Shown in pieces: positions 9,094 to 19,524 of a stretch of 64,000 nt of DNA (its first letter is position 1; each line of letters begins with the position of its first letter). This DNA is from Aggregatibacter aphrophilus ATCC 33389. Its GTDB lineage: Bacteria; Pseudomonadota; Gammaproteobacteria; Enterobacterales; Pasteurellaceae. The DNA lies in NCBI RefSeq assembly GCF_900636915.1, contig NZ_LR134327.1, positions 992,001 through 1,056,000 of the forward strand. The letters run 5' to 3'. Below the pieces are notes generated by a model, which was not told the DNA's origin, did not search any database, and saw only the letters and a list, made by a program, of their open reading frames with translations. The translations under genes were made by a program, and so were the position numbers.

Positions 9094-10371
9094 TTATTTA
9101 AGTGTATTTTTAATATGTGATGTAATATCGGCGAATGCAACGGCGGTTTGCTCACCCTGTTGCAACAAGTCTTTCACCACCACTTGTTGGTTCTTCACTT
9201 CTTCTTCACCAATCACTAAAGCCAACTTCGCACCGGTTTTATCGGCACGTTTAAACTGTTTCTTAAAGTTACCGCCACTGCAATGCAACATCGTGCGTAA
9301 GTGCGGTAATTCTGAGCGAAGTTTTTCAGCCAAGTTAAATGCGGCAATAGTTGTGTCTTCACCTTGATAAACAACATAAAGATCCACCGCTCTTGGTAAT
9401 TCGATGTGCGGATTCACTTCTTGTACCAACAACACCAAACGTTCCAAGCCCATGGCAAAGCCAACGCCGCTAGTGGTATGACCGCCCAACTGTTCTACCA
9501 AACCATCATAACGGCCGCCACCGCACACCGTGCCTTGCGCACCCAATGCGGAAGTCACCCATTCAAAAACGGTTTTATTGTAATAATCCAAACCACGCAC
9601 CAGTTTTTGATTGATTTCGTACTGAATGCCGAGGTTGTCTAATAAAGCACATAATTGGGCAAAATGTTCACGGGACTCGTCATCCAGGTAATCATGTAAT
9701 TTAGGCGCATCGTTTAACACCTCTTGTACCCGTTGATCTTTACTGTCTAAAATCCGTAACGGATTGGTGGTTAAGCGGCGCTTGCTGTCTTCATCTAAAA
9801 TATCGATGTGGTTTTGCAGAAAATCGACTAACGCTTGACGGTAATTTTTACGAGCGTCTAACGAACCGATAGAGTTCAGCTGAAGAGTAACGTGGTCAAA
9901 AATGCCTAAATCTTTCCATAAACGTGCAGTCAATGCGATCAGTTCTGCATCAATTTCCGGGTTTGGAATACCGAAAATCTCTACACCCACTTGATGAAAC
10001 TGGCGATAGCGGCCTTTTTGCGGACGTTCATAACGAAACATCGGTCCCATGTACCACAAACGCTGTTCCTGATTATACAGCAAACCGTGTTCAATACCAG
10101 CACGCACACAACCTGCCGTGCCTTCCGGACGAAGAGTTAAACTTTCTTCATCACGGTCGTCGAAAGTAAACATTTCTTTTTCGACAACGTCAGTGACTTC
10201 CCCAATCGCACGCGCAAAAAGCGGTGTACTTTCTACGATCGGCATACGGATCTCGGCATAACCATACGCGCTCAAAACTGACCGCACTTTGCTCTCGACC
10301 CATTGCCACAACGGGGTGTCTGTCGGTAAGCAATCATTCATACCACGAATTGCTTGAATTGTTTTTGCCAC
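9094..10371 (-). CDS. hisS: Histidyl-tRNA synthetase
   Basis: This is a class II aminoacyl-tRNA synthetase that charges tRNA-His in the cytoplasm. The 425 residues match E. coli HisRS (424). Motif 2 ([15 protein letters not shown]) is near 105-120, and the histidine motifs L-V-R-G-L-D-Y-Y and G-G-G-R-Y-D-G-L are near 258-290. A C-terminal anticodon-binding domain follows. The start [12 protein letters not shown] is canonical. It lies 24 bases after ispG and 10 before yfgM, consistent with one transcript. Confidence 0.97.
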   Translation of the reverse strand: MAKTIQAIRGMNDCLPTDTPLWQWVESKVRSVLSAYGYAEIRMPIVESTPLFARAIGEVTDVVEKEMFTFDDRDEESLTLRPEGTAGCVRAGIEHGLLYNQEQRLWYMGPMFRYERPQKGRYRQFHQVGVEIFGIPNPEIDAELIALTARLWKDLGIFDHVTLQLNSIGSLDARKNYRQALVDFLQNHIDILDEDSKRRLTTNPLRILDSKDQRVQEVLNDAPKLHDYLDDESREHFAQLCALLDNLGIQYEINQKLVRGLDYYNKTVFEWVTSALGAQGTVCGGGRYDGLVEQLGGHTTSGVGFAMGLERLVLLVQEVNPHIELPRAVDLYVVYQGEDTTIAAFNLAEKLRSELPHLRTMLHCSGGNFKKQFKRADKTGAKLALVIGEEEVKNQQVVVKDLLQQGEQTAVAFADITSHIKNTLK

Positions 10372-10395
10372 AATAAATTCCTGTGTTTATAAAAA

Positions 10396-11499
10396 TTAAA
10401 GAATACGATTTTTCGGATCTTGTTGTGCCACGCGGGCGCGAATTTTAGCTTCTAATTGATTGATTAAATCTTCGTTATCAAAACGTTCTTTCTGGCGTTC
10501 ACCGGCAAGATAATAACCGCTTTTCTTGTTGCCGCCGGTCACACCTAAATCAGAAACCAACGCCTCACCGGGGCCATTGACGACACAACCGATAATAGAC
10601 ACGTCCATCGGCGTAATAATATCTTCCAAGCGCTGTTCAAGAGCGTTTACTGTGCCGATAACATCAAATTCTTGACGGGAACAGGTCGGGCAAGCAATAA
10701 AATTAATGCCACGGGAACGAATGCGTAGAGATTTTAGAATATCGAAACCGACTTTGATTTCCTCTACCGGATCGGCCGCTAAAGAAACACGTAACGTATC
10801 ACCGATCCCCTCCGATAATAACATGCCTAAGCCAATAGCAGATTTCACCGCTCCGGAGCGAGCACCTCCGGCTTCGGTAATGCCTAAATGTAACGGCTGT
10901 TTAATGGCTTTAGCGAGTAAACGGTAAGACTCTACCGCCAAATAGACGTCGGAGGCTTTCACGCTCACTTTAAATTGATCAAAGTTGAGTCGATCCAAAA
11001 TTTCAACATGACGCAATGCAGACTCTAACAGCGCCTGAGGTGTCGGTTCGCCGTATTTTTCCTGAATGTCTTTTTCCAGTGAGCCGGCATTTACCCCGAT
11101 ACGAATCGGGATATTTTTATCTTTGGCACAATCCACCACCGCACGAATACGATCTTCCCGCCCGATGTTCCCCGGATTAATACGCAAACAATCTACCCCA
11201 TATTCCGCTACTTTTAAAGCGATACGATAGTCGAAGTGAATGTCGGCTACCAATGGCACATCCACTTGTTGTTTAATGAGTTTAAAGGCTTCTGCCGCAT
11301 CCATGGTTGGCACGGAAACACGCACAATATCGGCCCCCACGCGCTCCAAGGCTTTAATTTGGGCAACCGTAGCTTCCACATCGGTGGTACGTGTATTGGT
11401 CATCGACTGCACTGAAATTGGTGCATCGCCCCCCACCGGCACTTTTCCTACATAAATTTTAATCGATTCTCTACGCTGAATCTTTGGTCTTTCTAACAT
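10396..11499 (-). CDS. ispG: 4-hydroxy-3-methylbut-2-enyl diphosphate synthase
   Basis: IspG converts MEcPP to HMBPP, the penultimate step of the MEP isoprenoid pathway, with a [4Fe-4S] cluster. The protein of 367 residues has the TIM-barrel N-terminal half ([11 protein letters not shown] near 30). The cluster-binding C-P-T-C-S-R and a further cysteine in [12 protein letters not shown] lie in the C-terminal third. IspH, the next enzyme, is encoded at 52.5 kb. The gene sits 10 bases after rodZ; the order rodZ-ispG-hisS-yfgM equals E. coli. Confidence 0.97.
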   Translation of the reverse strand: MLERPKIQRRESIKIYVGKVPVGGDAPISVQSMTNTRTTDVEATVAQIKALERVGADIVRVSVPTMDAAEAFKLIKQQVDVPLVADIHFDYRIALKVAEYGVDCLRINPGNIGREDRIRAVVDCAKDKNIPIRIGVNAGSLEKDIQEKYGEPTPQALLESALRHVEILDRLNFDQFKVSVKASDVYLAVESYRLLAKAIKQPLHLGITEAGGARSGAVKSAIGLGMLLSEGIGDTLRVSLAADPVEEIKVGFDILKSLRIRSRGINFIACPTCSRQEFDVIGTVNALEQRLEDIITPMDVSIIGCVVNGPGEALVSDLGVTGGNKKSGYYLAGERQKERFDNEDLINQLEAKIRARVAQQDPKNRIL

Positions 11500-11509
11500 T
11501 ATTTGCTCA

Positions 11510-12580
11510 TTATTGAGGTAATTTAAATTTCGCTACACGGCCATCAACAGTTAACGGGAAGGCTTCGCCTTTGTACGTGATTCTGACATTGCCTGGTGCA
11601 CCGATAATTAAAGAATAAGGTTCTTCTTCGTTAAAACTTAATACATCGCCTTGTTTATATTCTTTTTGCGCTAAAACTTTACGATTTTTATCTTTCACGC
11701 TAATCCAACAATTACCGATAACTTCAATGTGTAAATTATCTTTCGACGCATCAGCAGTCGAAACGTTTGAATTTGCCACCGCACTTTGTTGTTCTGCCGC
11801 CGCAACTTGCGTTTCAGTTTGCGTCATGCTCAACTGCTCATTGCCGCTGATTTTGTTCATTTCTGACTGCAACACATTGCTAGAACTAGAACCTTGAACC
11901 GGTTCACTTGGTTGAGTAACAACCGCTGTACTTTCAGGAGTGCTTGGAGTAGTTGAACTCACTGTTTGAGGCTCAACTAACGGCTTTGTTTCAATTTCAA
12001 TGTTTGTGCCTTTCGGCGCAGTATCCGTTAAGGTGTTTTCGATTTTCGTCGATTGTGGCACCGCAACTTCATTATTTGCTTGCTTGGCGGTTGTGGTTTC
12101 AGCAACACTATTGGTGTAAGCATTAACTAAAATATCCCGTTCCACATTGGATTGTTGATGACTTTCCCACCACCACATACCGGTCATGCCAACTACGATT
12201 AACACAACGATTACGCTTAAATACCCCACCCAATTATTATGTGATGAATACTGATTAACCGAACGGGTCGCACGGGCGTTTTTGCCTAAGTCATTTTTCT
12301 GCATATGACCGAAATTAATGGTATTCACCCAATCGCTATCTGGAATTTTTAAAAACTTGGCATAACTGCGCACATAACCACGCATAAAGGTTGATGGAAT
12401 GGAATCACTAATAAATTGGTTATTTTCAATGCTTCTTAGTACGGCGGGACGTAATGAAATCTCTTTAGAGACTTGTTCAACGGTAAGATTTAAGGCTTCT
12501 CGTGCCTGACGAAATTTATCGCCTAATGTGGTTTCTCGAGTGTTTGTCTGCGGTTCTTGTGAAGTTGTTTGTGTATTCAT
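11510..12580 (-). CDS. rodZ: Cytoskeletal protein RodZ
   Basis: RodZ links the MreB cytoskeleton to the cell-wall elongation machinery. The 356-residue product has a Cro/C1-type helix-turn-helix domain (about 18-85, with [16 protein letters not shown]), a basic juxtamembrane stretch and one transmembrane helix (about 120-140, ending M-W-W-W). A long low-complexity periplasmic linker rich in T, S, E and Q follows, then a C-terminal DUF4115 domain. The ATG at 12580 matches the family start, although its ribosome binding site is poor; the frame extends to a TTG at 12646. The gap of 218 bases from pilW contains an uptake signal and may hold its own promoter. Confidence 0.92.
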   Translation of the reverse strand: MNTQTTSQEPQTNTRETTLGDKFRQAREALNLTVEQVSKEISLRPAVLRSIENNQFISDSIPSTFMRGYVRSYAKFLKIPDSDWVNTINFGHMQKNDLGKNARATRSVNQYSSHNNWVGYLSVIVVLIVVGMTGMWWWESHQQSNVERDILVNAYTNSVAETTTAKQANNEVAVPQSTKIENTLTDTAPKGTNIEIETKPLVEPQTVSSTTPSTPESTAVVTQPSEPVQGSSSSNVLQSEMNKISGNEQLSMTQTETQVAAAEQQSAVANSNVSTADASKDNLHIEVIGNCWISVKDKNRKVLAQKEYKQGDVLSFNEEEPYSLIIGAPGNVRITYKGEAFPLTVDGRVAKFKLPQ

Positions 12581-12798
12581 AAACGGATGGTATTTTTCGC
12601 TAAAAATTGAGTGGTAAAGTTTAAGGTTGTCAGACGTGTTTTGCAACTGTTATATGGCGTTATTCTGCGCCTTTGGTGAAATTGTTAAACGTTTTTAAAT
12701 AAAAATAAATGCTGAAAATACTCAGATAGATTGACGAATTCACGAGAGTCAAAAAAACGTTAGAAAAATCGACCGCACTTTTCATGTGATTGGTTGGG

Positions 12799-13353
12799 CT
12801 ATTTGACGAACTGAGTTAATTTCTTGGCTCGTACCGGTTCAATCTTTTCAAGAGCAGCAAGGTTCTCTTGATAAATTTTCTGCTCTTTTGCCGATAACGC
12901 ACACAGTGCAAGGTTTTCGTAGGTGTCAGCTTGATGATAATAATTCAGGCTTTTTAATGCCTGTTTAAATTGTTCATACGCGGCCTGATATTCCCCTTGT
13001 GAGCAAAGAAACGCACCGAAATTATTGAATACATCCCCTTGTTTATCATCCAGTTTAATCGCCGTTAAATACGATTGTTTGGCGTGTTCAACATCCCCTT
13101 GTTGCTGATAAAAATAGGCTAACGCGGCATGTACCAAATAATATTTTGGGGCATAAGAAAGGGCTTTATCCAAATTCAACTTGGCCTGGCTGCCATCTTG
13201 CTGCTGTAAATAGCCCAATGCCAACTCCACACGGGCTTTTGCCGCCGCTTGTTTATCAAAATCCGGAGCATCGGAATGGACAACACAGGCAGAAAACAGA
13301 AAAGGAAAAATAAATGGTACAAAACGGTAAAAAATAAACTGAATATTGACCAT
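12799..13353 (-). CDS. pilW: Type IV pilus biogenesis lipoprotein PilW/PilF (TPR)
   Basis: This outer-membrane lipoprotein helps PilQ secretin assembly. In Pasteurellaceae it supports the type IV pilus used for DNA uptake. The signal peptide ends with lipobox F-S-A-C near residue 22. Behind it are TPR repeats with alternating A-x-A and Y-x-x-Q-G patterns (for example A-Y-F-Y-Q-Q-Q-G-D and F-L-C-S-Q-G-E-Y-Q-A-A). The length of 184 is usual. It starts 21 bases after rlmN, so the two are probably co-transcribed. In H. influenzae the orthologous pair is, to my knowledge, in the competence regulon, but no convincing CRP-S site is seen upstream of rlmN here. Confidence 0.88.
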   Translation of the reverse strand: MVNIQFIFYRFVPFIFPFLFSACVVHSDAPDFDKQAAAKARVELALGYLQQQDGSQAKLNLDKALSYAPKYYLVHAALAYFYQQQGDVEHAKQSYLTAIKLDDKQGDVFNNFGAFLCSQGEYQAAYEQFKQALKSLNYYHQADTYENLALCALSAKEQKIYQENLAALEKIEPVRAKKLTQFVK

Positions 13354-13374
13354 AATTTTTCCTCTGTTATTGAA

Positions 13375-14529
13375 TTATTGTACTTGAACGGCGATACCTT
13401 GCCCGAAACGTTTTTTCTGTGCAGTACGTTTGGTACGATCAATGACATCACCGGCTAATTGTCCGCAAGCGGCATCAATGTCATCGCCACGGGTTTTACG
13501 CACAATCACGGTTAAACCGTACTCCATTAAGGTTTTTTGGAAACGGTCAATACGCGTGTTGGAACTTTTCGCGTAAGGCGCTTCCGGGAATGGGTTCCAT
13601 GGAATCAAATTGATTTTACACGGCGTATTTTTTAACACTTCCGCTAATTGATGAGCATGTTCCACATGATCATTCACATGATTTAACATGACATATTCGA
13701 TAGTCACTTTGCCGTGGTTTGCATTGGAAACACTTAAATAGCGATTCACCGAATCAATCAGCGTTTTAATATTATATTTTTTGTTTAATGGCACAATTTC
13801 GTCACGCAATTCATCATTTGGCGCGTGCAAGGAAATTGCTAATGCCACGTCAATCATTTTGCTCAAGTTATCTAACGCAGGCACAACACCTGAAGTGGAT
13901 AAAGTCACGCGACGTTTAGATAGTCCGTAGGCAAAATCGTCCAACATAATTTCCATGGCCGGCACCACATTCGCCACATTCAGCAACGGTTCGCCCATGC
14001 CCATCATCACTACATTAGTAATCGGGCGCACGCCAGTGACACCAAAATTGCCGATAATTTTCGATGCGCGCCACACTTGCCCAATAATTTCCGACACCGT
14101 TAAATTGCGGTTAAACCCTTGTTGAGCGGTAGAACAAAAAGTACAGGCCAACGCGCAACCAACCTGCGAAGAAACGCATAACGTGGCACGATCCGCTTCC
14201 GGAATATATACGGTTTCCACTTGTTGATCGCCTACCTGCATCGCCCATTTAATCGTACCATCGGCAGAACGTTGTTCCACCGCCACTTCCGGGGCTTTAA
14301 TTTCTGCCACAGATTTTAATTTTTCCCGTAACTTTTTGTTTAAATTGGTCATATTATCGAAATTGTCTTCACCAAAATGATAAATCCATTTCACCAATTG
14401 ATCGGCGCGGAACGGTTTTTCGCCCAATTCGGCAAAAAATTCACGCATTTGCGCACGGGTTAAATTCATTAAATTGACTTTTTTTGCTACATCTGCACCG
14501 GCAGCATTGGCAATAGGTTGTTCTAACAT
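13375..14529 (-). CDS. rlmN: Dual-specificity RNA methyltransferase RlmN
   Basis: This radical-SAM enzyme methylates C2 of A2503 in 23S rRNA and A37 in some tRNAs. The 384-residue product equals the E. coli length. The CxxxCxxC cluster motif (C-A-L-A-C-T-F-C) is near residue 124 and is followed by [10 protein letters not shown]. The methyl-carrying cysteine lies in [10 protein letters not shown] near the C-terminus. The start at 14529 has an AGG five bases upstream; an earlier ATG at 14550 has none. It is the first gene of the rlmN-pilW-rodZ-ispG-hisS-yfgM series and is divergent from ansB. Confidence 0.96.
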   Translation of the reverse strand: MLEQPIANAAGADVAKKVNLMNLTRAQMREFFAELGEKPFRADQLVKWIYHFGEDNFDNMTNLNKKLREKLKSVAEIKAPEVAVEQRSADGTIKWAMQVGDQQVETVYIPEADRATLCVSSQVGCALACTFCSTAQQGFNRNLTVSEIIGQVWRASKIIGNFGVTGVRPITNVVMMGMGEPLLNVANVVPAMEIMLDDFAYGLSKRRVTLSTSGVVPALDNLSKMIDVALAISLHAPNDELRDEIVPLNKKYNIKTLIDSVNRYLSVSNANHGKVTIEYVMLNHVNDHVEHAHQLAEVLKNTPCKINLIPWNPFPEAPYAKSSNTRIDRFQKTLMEYGLTVIVRKTRGDDIDAACGQLAGDVIDRTKRTAQKKRFGQGIAVQVQ

Positions 14530-14701
14530 GGGAGCCTCGTTATTACACATTACGGCAAAAACCGAAATTTTTAGGTTGTGGTCATTTAATTGGAAGCGAC
14601 GACCGGATAGAAATAGGCTGCGATTGTACTGATTTCGGTTTCATTAATCTAGCAATTTCGCGGTTATCTCACAAACGTTTGGAAAAATGACCGCACTTTT
14701 T

Positions 14702-14717
14702 TGTGATCCCGATCGAA
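14702..14717 (+). promoter_or_regulatory. Candidate CRP site upstream of ansB
   Basis: TGTGA, six bases, TCGAA: the left half is perfect and the right half matches TCACA at 3 of 5. It is set in a wider GATC-centred quasi-palindrome preceded by a T run. The site is about 117 bases before the ansB ATG. E. coli ansB is CRP- and FNR-dependent. No good FNR box was found by eye. Confidence 0.35.
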
Positions 14718-14826
14718 TAACCGTAAAAAAAGTATTCTTTTTTGCAATAGATACATAAATCATGCGTCTAACTTTAGGCTTTTATTTTACTGCCAAATGA
14801 TTTTGGCATTCACACAAGGAGTTATT

Positions 14827-15876
14827 ATGACATTAAAAAAATTAACTGCATTAACCGTTTTGAGCTTAGCAATGTCTTCTGCTTATGCGTCAGACTTGCC
14901 AAATATTACTATTTTGGCTACCGGCGGAACCATTGCCGGTGGTGGGGAAACCTCCGTCAGTTCGGCCTATAAAGCCGGTCAACTTACGGTTGAGCGCTTA
15001 ATTGAGGCTGTGCCTGAAATGAAAGATATTGCTAACATTAGCGGCGAGCAGGTGGTAAATATCGGTTCACAAGACATGAATGATGAAGTGTGGTTAACAT
15101 TAGCAAAAACCATTAATAAGCAATGTGCCGACACGGATGGCTTCGTTATTACTCACGGCACGGATACGATGGAAGAAACCGCCTATTTTCTGGATTTAAC
15201 CGTAAAATGTGAAAAACCGGTGGTATTAGTGGGCGCCATGCGTCCGGCAACAGAAAAAAGTGCTGATGGCCCGATGAATCTATACAACGCAGTGGTCGTT
15301 GCCGTAGATAAAAAATCAGCCGGCCGTGGCGTATTGGTCGCAATGAACGATCAAGTGCTCGGCGCGCGTGATGTTACCAAAATGAGCACAACCGCTGTAC
15401 AAACCTTTGTTTCACCAAATTTTGGTGCGTTAGGTTACATCCATAACAGTAAAGTGGATTATGAACGCTCGCCGGAAAGCAAACACACCACGAACACACC
15501 GTTTGATGTCACTAATTTAGAGGCTTTACCAAAAGTCGGTATTGTGTATGCTTATTCCAATATGCCGACCGAACCTTTAAAAGCCTTATTAGACGCAGAT
15601 TATCAAGGCATTATTAGTGCTGGCGTAGGCAACGGCAATGTCAATAAAGCGAATTTAGAATTATTGGAAAAAGCCGCTAAAGACGGAGTAACAGTAGTTC
15701 GCTCTTCCCGCGTACCAACAGGTTACACCACTCGCGACGCAGAAGTGGATGACAGCAAATACGGTTTTGTCACATCCGGCACTTTAAACCCGCAAAAGGC
15801 TCGCGTGCTGTTGCAACTCGCGTTAACCAAAACCAAAGACGTGAAGGAAATTCAGCAGTATTTTGAGGATTTCTAA
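14827..15876 (+). CDS. ansB: Periplasmic L-asparaginase II
   Basis: The enzyme hydrolyses asparagine to aspartate and ammonia in the periplasm. The 349-residue precursor has a signal peptide of about 20 residues ending S-A-Y-A. The two active-site threonine motifs are present: A-T-G-G-T-I-A-G near residue 36 and H-G-T-D-T-M-E-E-T near 110. The start at 14827 follows a textbook AAGGAG at seven bases; the frame is open upstream to 14797. Released ammonia and aspartate feed central metabolism, in line with anaerobic and catabolite control in relatives. Confidence 0.96.
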   Translation: MTLKKLTALTVLSLAMSSAYASDLPNITILATGGTIAGGGETSVSSAYKAGQLTVERLIEAVPEMKDIANISGEQVVNIGSQDMNDEVWLTLAKTINKQCADTDGFVITHGTDTMEETAYFLDLTVKCEKPVVLVGAMRPATEKSADGPMNLYNAVVVAVDKKSAGRGVLVAMNDQVLGARDVTKMSTTAVQTFVSPNFGALGYIHNSKVDYERSPESKHTTNTPFDVTNLEALPKVGIVYAYSNMPTEPLKALLDADYQGIISAGVGNGNVNKANLELLEKAAKDGVTVVRSSRVPTGYTTRDAEVDDSKYGFVTSGTLNPQKARVLLQLALTKTKDVKEIQQYFEDF

Positions 15877-15905
15877 AACCAGCCCTCTATCATCACAAAT
15901 AAAAC

Positions 15906-15936
15906 AACCCCATACAAATTTGTATGGGGTTAAAAA
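15906..15936. terminator. Perfect palindrome after ansB, possible terminator
   Basis: AACCCCATACAAA (15906-15918) pairs completely with TTTGTATGGGGTT (15919-15931). On the plus strand it is followed by A residues, not T. A canonical T tail exists only on the minus strand. It may act on either transcript or only as a stable 3' end for ansB mRNA. Confidence 0.5.
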
Positions 15937-15950
15937 ACATTTGTAAAAAT

Positions 15951-16897
15951 GACCGCACTTTTTTTCTACACAGCAATCTCAAAGTTAGCTTTTAACCCTA
16001 AATTCACTATAATATTTGTTCGCTAACCAAGGAGAATTCCATGCCACATGAAAATCTAATCTATGCCGTCAATGCTCACCAACTCTCCAATAACGAACAA
16101 GAAAATATTATTATCCTAATTTATGCCGCCAGTGCCGAAATCGCCAAAAATCACATTACAGTTTACCAACAACAGAACCAAATTCGATTACAGTATTCTT
16201 TTCTTCCCCTACCCCTTAATACCTATTTTCAACGCCACGCCGATGAAACATTGATTGCGCAATTAAAAACAACAGCACAAGAGTTATCGGAACAGCATCC
16301 GGTTATCATTTTCAACCCTAACCAATATCGAGAAAATGAAAAAAGCACAACGGCCTGTTTAACTAAAACCGAATTCCTGCTCAGACGAGAAGATGAACGT
16401 ACGCCTTTCTTATTTCAGCCTATTCCTGACACCATTAAGCCTTACCTATGGCCGGAAGATAATTCCACCGGACAATGTTATGCCATCATTAATGCCGAAG
16501 TGAGCTTTTGGTTTCCACAGCGTTTTGAGTTGGATGATATTCATTACGCTTGTTTATTTAAGGGTGAAGAAGGAGAAAAGAGAAAAAAGACTGCGCCTTA
16601 TTTGTTGCACTTACCGGAAAATCACTCTTTTGTTGAAGAACTGTGCAGTGAAAGCCCGACAGGAAAGGAGCAAGAAGACGGGTTTCAGCAATGGAATAAG
16701 CCGTTTGGCTTTTTCTTTCGCTCTCATGCCACATTTGATGAGCTGTTACACCATTTCAGAAAATTTATCTATATGCCGACCTATGACGGACGCTTGCTCT
16801 ATTTTCGCTTTTATGACCCGACAGTATTGGAAGACTATTTTGACCGTTTAATGTATTACCCTAAAAAAGTTGCAACGTTTTGGGGAGGCGGGTTAAT
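15951..16897 (+). repeat. Long direct repeat, copy 1
   Basis: This block is the same as 21505-22451 at an offset of 5554 bases. I found only two differences (16868 A/G, 16871 T/C) close to its right end. It begins exactly at an uptake signal and covers the promoter, leader and first about 286 codons of the chaperone gene. It ends abruptly inside the coding region at the G-G-G-L-I codons. Confidence 0.93.
15985..16013 (+). promoter_or_regulatory. Promoter of first chaperone-effector module
   Basis: A perfect TATAAT -10 box at 16008-16013, with a weak TTAGCT -35 box 17 bases upstream. The chaperone ATG at 16041 is preceded by AAGGAG. The same promoter is duplicated at 21539-21567. Confidence 0.6.
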
Positions 16898-17366
16898 TAA
16901 TGCATTCATTATGCCCAAGGGAAAAAATGTGATTTGCTACACATCAAATATAGATTTTTCTCAAATAGAATCATCTAAAAAACAATTTGATCAGTTTGAA
17001 ATGAGAGAAATGATTGCACAAAAAGATCAAAAATTACTAAGTCAGTTAACCGATGAAATTTTAGAAACAACACCAATTATCTCCGATTATTATAGTCGAG
17101 ACATTATCCATAAAGCAGTTTCTCGATGCTATGAAATCTGTAAACAAAATAATATTATTGAAACTAGAAGTATAGGAATACTGACAATATACAGTTTGGC
17201 TTGTGGAAAAATGATTGATATTCTAGATCCCGAGCGAAAAATCCCAAGCATTTTAGAGAGTGAAATAGCCGAAATGGAAAAGCTTTATTACATTCAAGAA
17301 AGAGTCAATTTACTAGAACAACAAGGTGTTATACAAAATAAATTTGAGGAACCTCACAATGACTAG
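16041..17366 (+). CDS. DUF4123-type effector chaperone (TEC/Tap-like), module 1
   Basis: The 441-residue cytoplasmic protein has no signal peptide. From about residue 145 to 285 it has the pattern of DUF4123: C-Y-A-I-I-N-A-E, then A-P-Y-L-L-H-L, then F-R-S-H-A-T-F-D-E-L-L-H-H-F-R-K and L-L-Y-F-R-F-Y-D-P-T-V-L, ending A-T-F-W-G-G-G. DUF4123 proteins (Tap-1, TEC, VasW) load toxic effectors onto VgrG spikes of type VI secretion systems. The C-terminal 155 residues are helical-looking and differ from the paralogue at 21595, while the first 286 residues are identical to it. The stop overlaps the next gene by eight bases (ATGACTAG), indicating translational coupling with its client. The role is inferred from domain and context; no secretion genes are in the window. 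Confidence 0.8.
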   Translation: MPHENLIYAVNAHQLSNNEQENIIILIYAASAEIAKNHITVYQQQNQIRLQYSFLPLPLNTYFQRHADETLIAQLKTTAQELSEQHPVIIFNPNQYRENEKSTTACLTKTEFLLRREDERTPFLFQPIPDTIKPYLWPEDNSTGQCYAIINAEVSFWFPQRFELDDIHYACLFKGEEGEKRKKTAPYLLHLPENHSFVEELCSESPTGKEQEDGFQQWNKPFGFFFRSHATFDELLHHFRKFIYMPTYDGRLLYFRFYDPTVLEDYFDRLMYYPKKVATFWGGGLINAFIMPKGKNVICYTSNIDFSQIESSKKQFDQFEMREMIAQKDQKLLSQLTDEILETTPIISDYYSRDIIHKAVSRCYEICKQNNIIETRSIGILTIYSLACGKMIDILDPERKIPSILESEIAEMEKLYYIQERVNLLEQQGVIQNKFEEPHND

Positions 17367-19524
17367 CATAACGGGAACTGCCAAATCATTTACCAATAAA
17401 CATCAATCAGAGAAGATCGGTACGGGCACTGATGCTTGCCGAACAACAGTTGTTATTTATCATAGAGACACCTTGGATAAAAATAGAAAACTCCCTGTAA
17501 ATATCGTAGTAATACTTTATGACGAGTCGGGTAAGCCAATTCCAGCGGCAATAGATAAATCGGGGTACAGCATTCACCCCAATGTACGTTGCGGCAAGAT
17601 TTCTTGGCAGTTAGTCAGAGGTCCGTATGATGCTGTAGGCACTGAATCTTTTGACAAATCTAACATAAAACGTCAATTAACCGACAAAGATGAATCTTTT
17701 CAATTTGGGAGAAGTGACGGCTACGTTCTAGTTGAAGCCAATGGCGTTAAAAACAAAGATCCAAGAGAACAATTTATTAAACCGCTTAAAATTTCAGTAT
17801 CAAGGGGGCAGGATGGTAAATCCAATGTCACCGCCATTTATCTACCTCCGCCAATGCTATTAAATTTACGATTTAAACAAAAACTTAGTAGCAAAAAAAG
17901 AAAAGAAGAAATAAATAAAATCGTTCAGCAAGTAAAAGCTGATGGTAAATCGGCTACGTTATTTATCCATGGTTTTAATGTTCCTCTTGGTGCTATTGGT
18001 CGTTTTCCAAATCCTACAGAGCTGGGGGAAAATCCAGCTTACGATTCTTTAAAAGATAGTCGTGGCATTCAAGCACCTTATTTATATTATGGAGATATTA
18101 TTGGTCAGCGTGTTAGAAATGTAATTGCTGAACGTCGAAATTTTTATGAATATAGTAATAGAACTACGGGGGGCGGAGGGAGAGATATTGATGCTCAACT
18201 TAAGTCTGAAACTCAAATTATTTTTAATAGTATGGATACAAAATTTAACGGAAAAGATGCTTTAGCTTGGTTCCCTTCTGTAGAGTATTATTTAAATTTG
18301 GCAGCCTCTGGCGCAACAAGTGTTAACGTAAAGCTTAGTGATTGGACAAAATACAGTCGAATCATTGGGGTCACTTGGTCCGGAAGTGTTGATCCATCTC
18401 GAACGTTTTTTAGAGCAGAAATATATGCAAATGAGGCTGGAAGAAAGTTAGCCAAAGATATTTCAATACTACTTGAGAATAATATTCAAGTTAATATTAT
18501 TACACACTCTTTAGGTGCTCGTGTTGCACTCGCCGCACTGAATATCTTAGGGGATGCAAATCAACCTAAAAAGATAAAGAATCTTATCATGCTGGAAGCA
18601 GCTGTCGCGGATAATGCTATTACGGCCAATTACACTCGAGAAAAAAATCCGGTAGCGATGGAGTTATTCCCTTTCGCTCATAAAGCGGCAGAATATGTTC
18701 GTGTTATGTATTCTCAAGAAGATGGAGTATTAGGTCCTGATAATTCTTTATTGGATTTAGATGATGGCCTTGCTTCAGACATTAGCCGTGGGGCTTACCC
18801 ACTAAAATACGGAGTAATAGCAGGTAAAACAAATGCGTTTGGTGATTATTACCCCCATGGTAGTGCCATAAATAACCAACGGGCAAATGCACAGTCAGAA
18901 TCCGTTCAAGCACAATGTAAATCTTATATAAAAAATAAAGATCAACGGTTTAAAGAAGTTTGTGATTATATCCTCAAGAACCAACCTAGTATAAGTAAAG
19001 CACAAATAGAAAATGAACTTAAGGCACTAATACAGAATGAGATGAAGATGGTTAATGCCGATTGGCAAACAGAATTAAAGATTTTAAGACCATGGAGTCA
19101 CTTTCGTCGGTTCCCAGAAAATGAGGATTACGTTAAGCACATCACTGATATTTTGATGACTATGGTTTTTCGTAACACATGGAAACTTTCCTCAAAAGAG
19201 TTGGAAATTCGTCCAGCTTTGGGACATGTAGGGGATAAATTTACTGCACCAGTACAAAAAAATCCTAAATTGTTAAAAGAAAACCCGCCTGACAATTTCA
19301 TTTCAGGATTGAAAGAAAAACAATTTTTTTACCATGATCAAAGTAGTTATTTTACTTCCCATTCAGCAATTAAAGACTTAATTTGGGAGGAAATGACACG
19401 AACGGATGCACAGCGCAAAACTATGCCGGAAACCCGTTTTTCCCGAATTTATCGGGAAACTTATAAAGAACAAATCATAGATAGATACATCATAAGAAGT
19501 GAGTCAAAATTTGGGAGATACTAA
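17359..19524 (+). CDS. Predicted T6SS lipase-type effector (alpha/beta-hydrolase), module 1
   Basis: The 721-residue protein has no signal peptide. An N-terminal region (about 25-170) of unknown fold is shared with the second effector. A hydrolase core follows: oxyanion-type F-I-H-G-F-N near 201-206, a V-T-W-S-G-S-V-D-P strand, and a nucleophile elbow I-T-H-S-L-G-A-R with Ser384. Asp455 (in S-Q-E-D-G-V-L) and His668 (in T-S-H-S-A) are conserved in the paralogue and are my candidates for a catalytic triad. The T-H-S-L-G elbow is typical of lipases and DUF900-like hydrolases. With the DUF4123 chaperone upstream and a membrane-anchored partner downstream, it looks like a phospholipase effector of the Tle kind. 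The start at 17359 has GAGGA nine bases upstream. The last base of its stop overlaps the next ATG (TAATG). Confidence 0.72.
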   Translation: MTSITGTAKSFTNKHQSEKIGTGTDACRTTVVIYHRDTLDKNRKLPVNIVVILYDESGKPIPAAIDKSGYSIHPNVRCGKISWQLVRGPYDAVGTESFDKSNIKRQLTDKDESFQFGRSDGYVLVEANGVKNKDPREQFIKPLKISVSRGQDGKSNVTAIYLPPPMLLNLRFKQKLSSKKRKEEINKIVQQVKADGKSATLFIHGFNVPLGAIGRFPNPTELGENPAYDSLKDSRGIQAPYLYYGDIIGQRVRNVIAERRNFYEYSNRTTGGGGRDIDAQLKSETQIIFNSMDTKFNGKDALAWFPSVEYYLNLAASGATSVNVKLSDWTKYSRIIGVTWSGSVDPSRTFFRAEIYANEAGRKLAKDISILLENNIQVNIITHSLGARVALAALNILGDANQPKKIKNLIMLEAAVADNAITANYTREKNPVAMELFPFAHKAAEYVRVMYSQEDGVLGPDNSLLDLDDGLASDISRGAYPLKYGVIAGKTNAFGDYYPHGSAINNQRANAQSESVQAQCKSYIKNKDQRFKEVCDYILKNQPSISKAQIENELKALIQNEMKMVNADWQTELKILRPWSHFRRFPENEDYVKHITDILMTMVFRNTWKLSSKELEIRPALGHVGDKFTAPVQKNPKLLKENPPDNFISGLKEKQFFYHDQSSYFTSHSAIKDLIWEEMTRTDAQRKTMPETRFSRIYRETYKEQIIDRYIIRSESKFGRY

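Noticed and set aside
14616-14675. Possible CRP-S site before the rlmN-pilW competence-linked pair
   Set aside because: TGCGA at 14619 and TGTGA (minus strand) near 14670 each have only one half; overall matches are near chance, so I do not call a site.
16525-16851. A 108-codon open frame inside the first chaperone gene, repeated identically at 22079-22405
   Set aside because: It lies in another frame of a well-supported gene and is identical in both places only because the underlying DNA is duplicated. It has no separate ribosome site of note.
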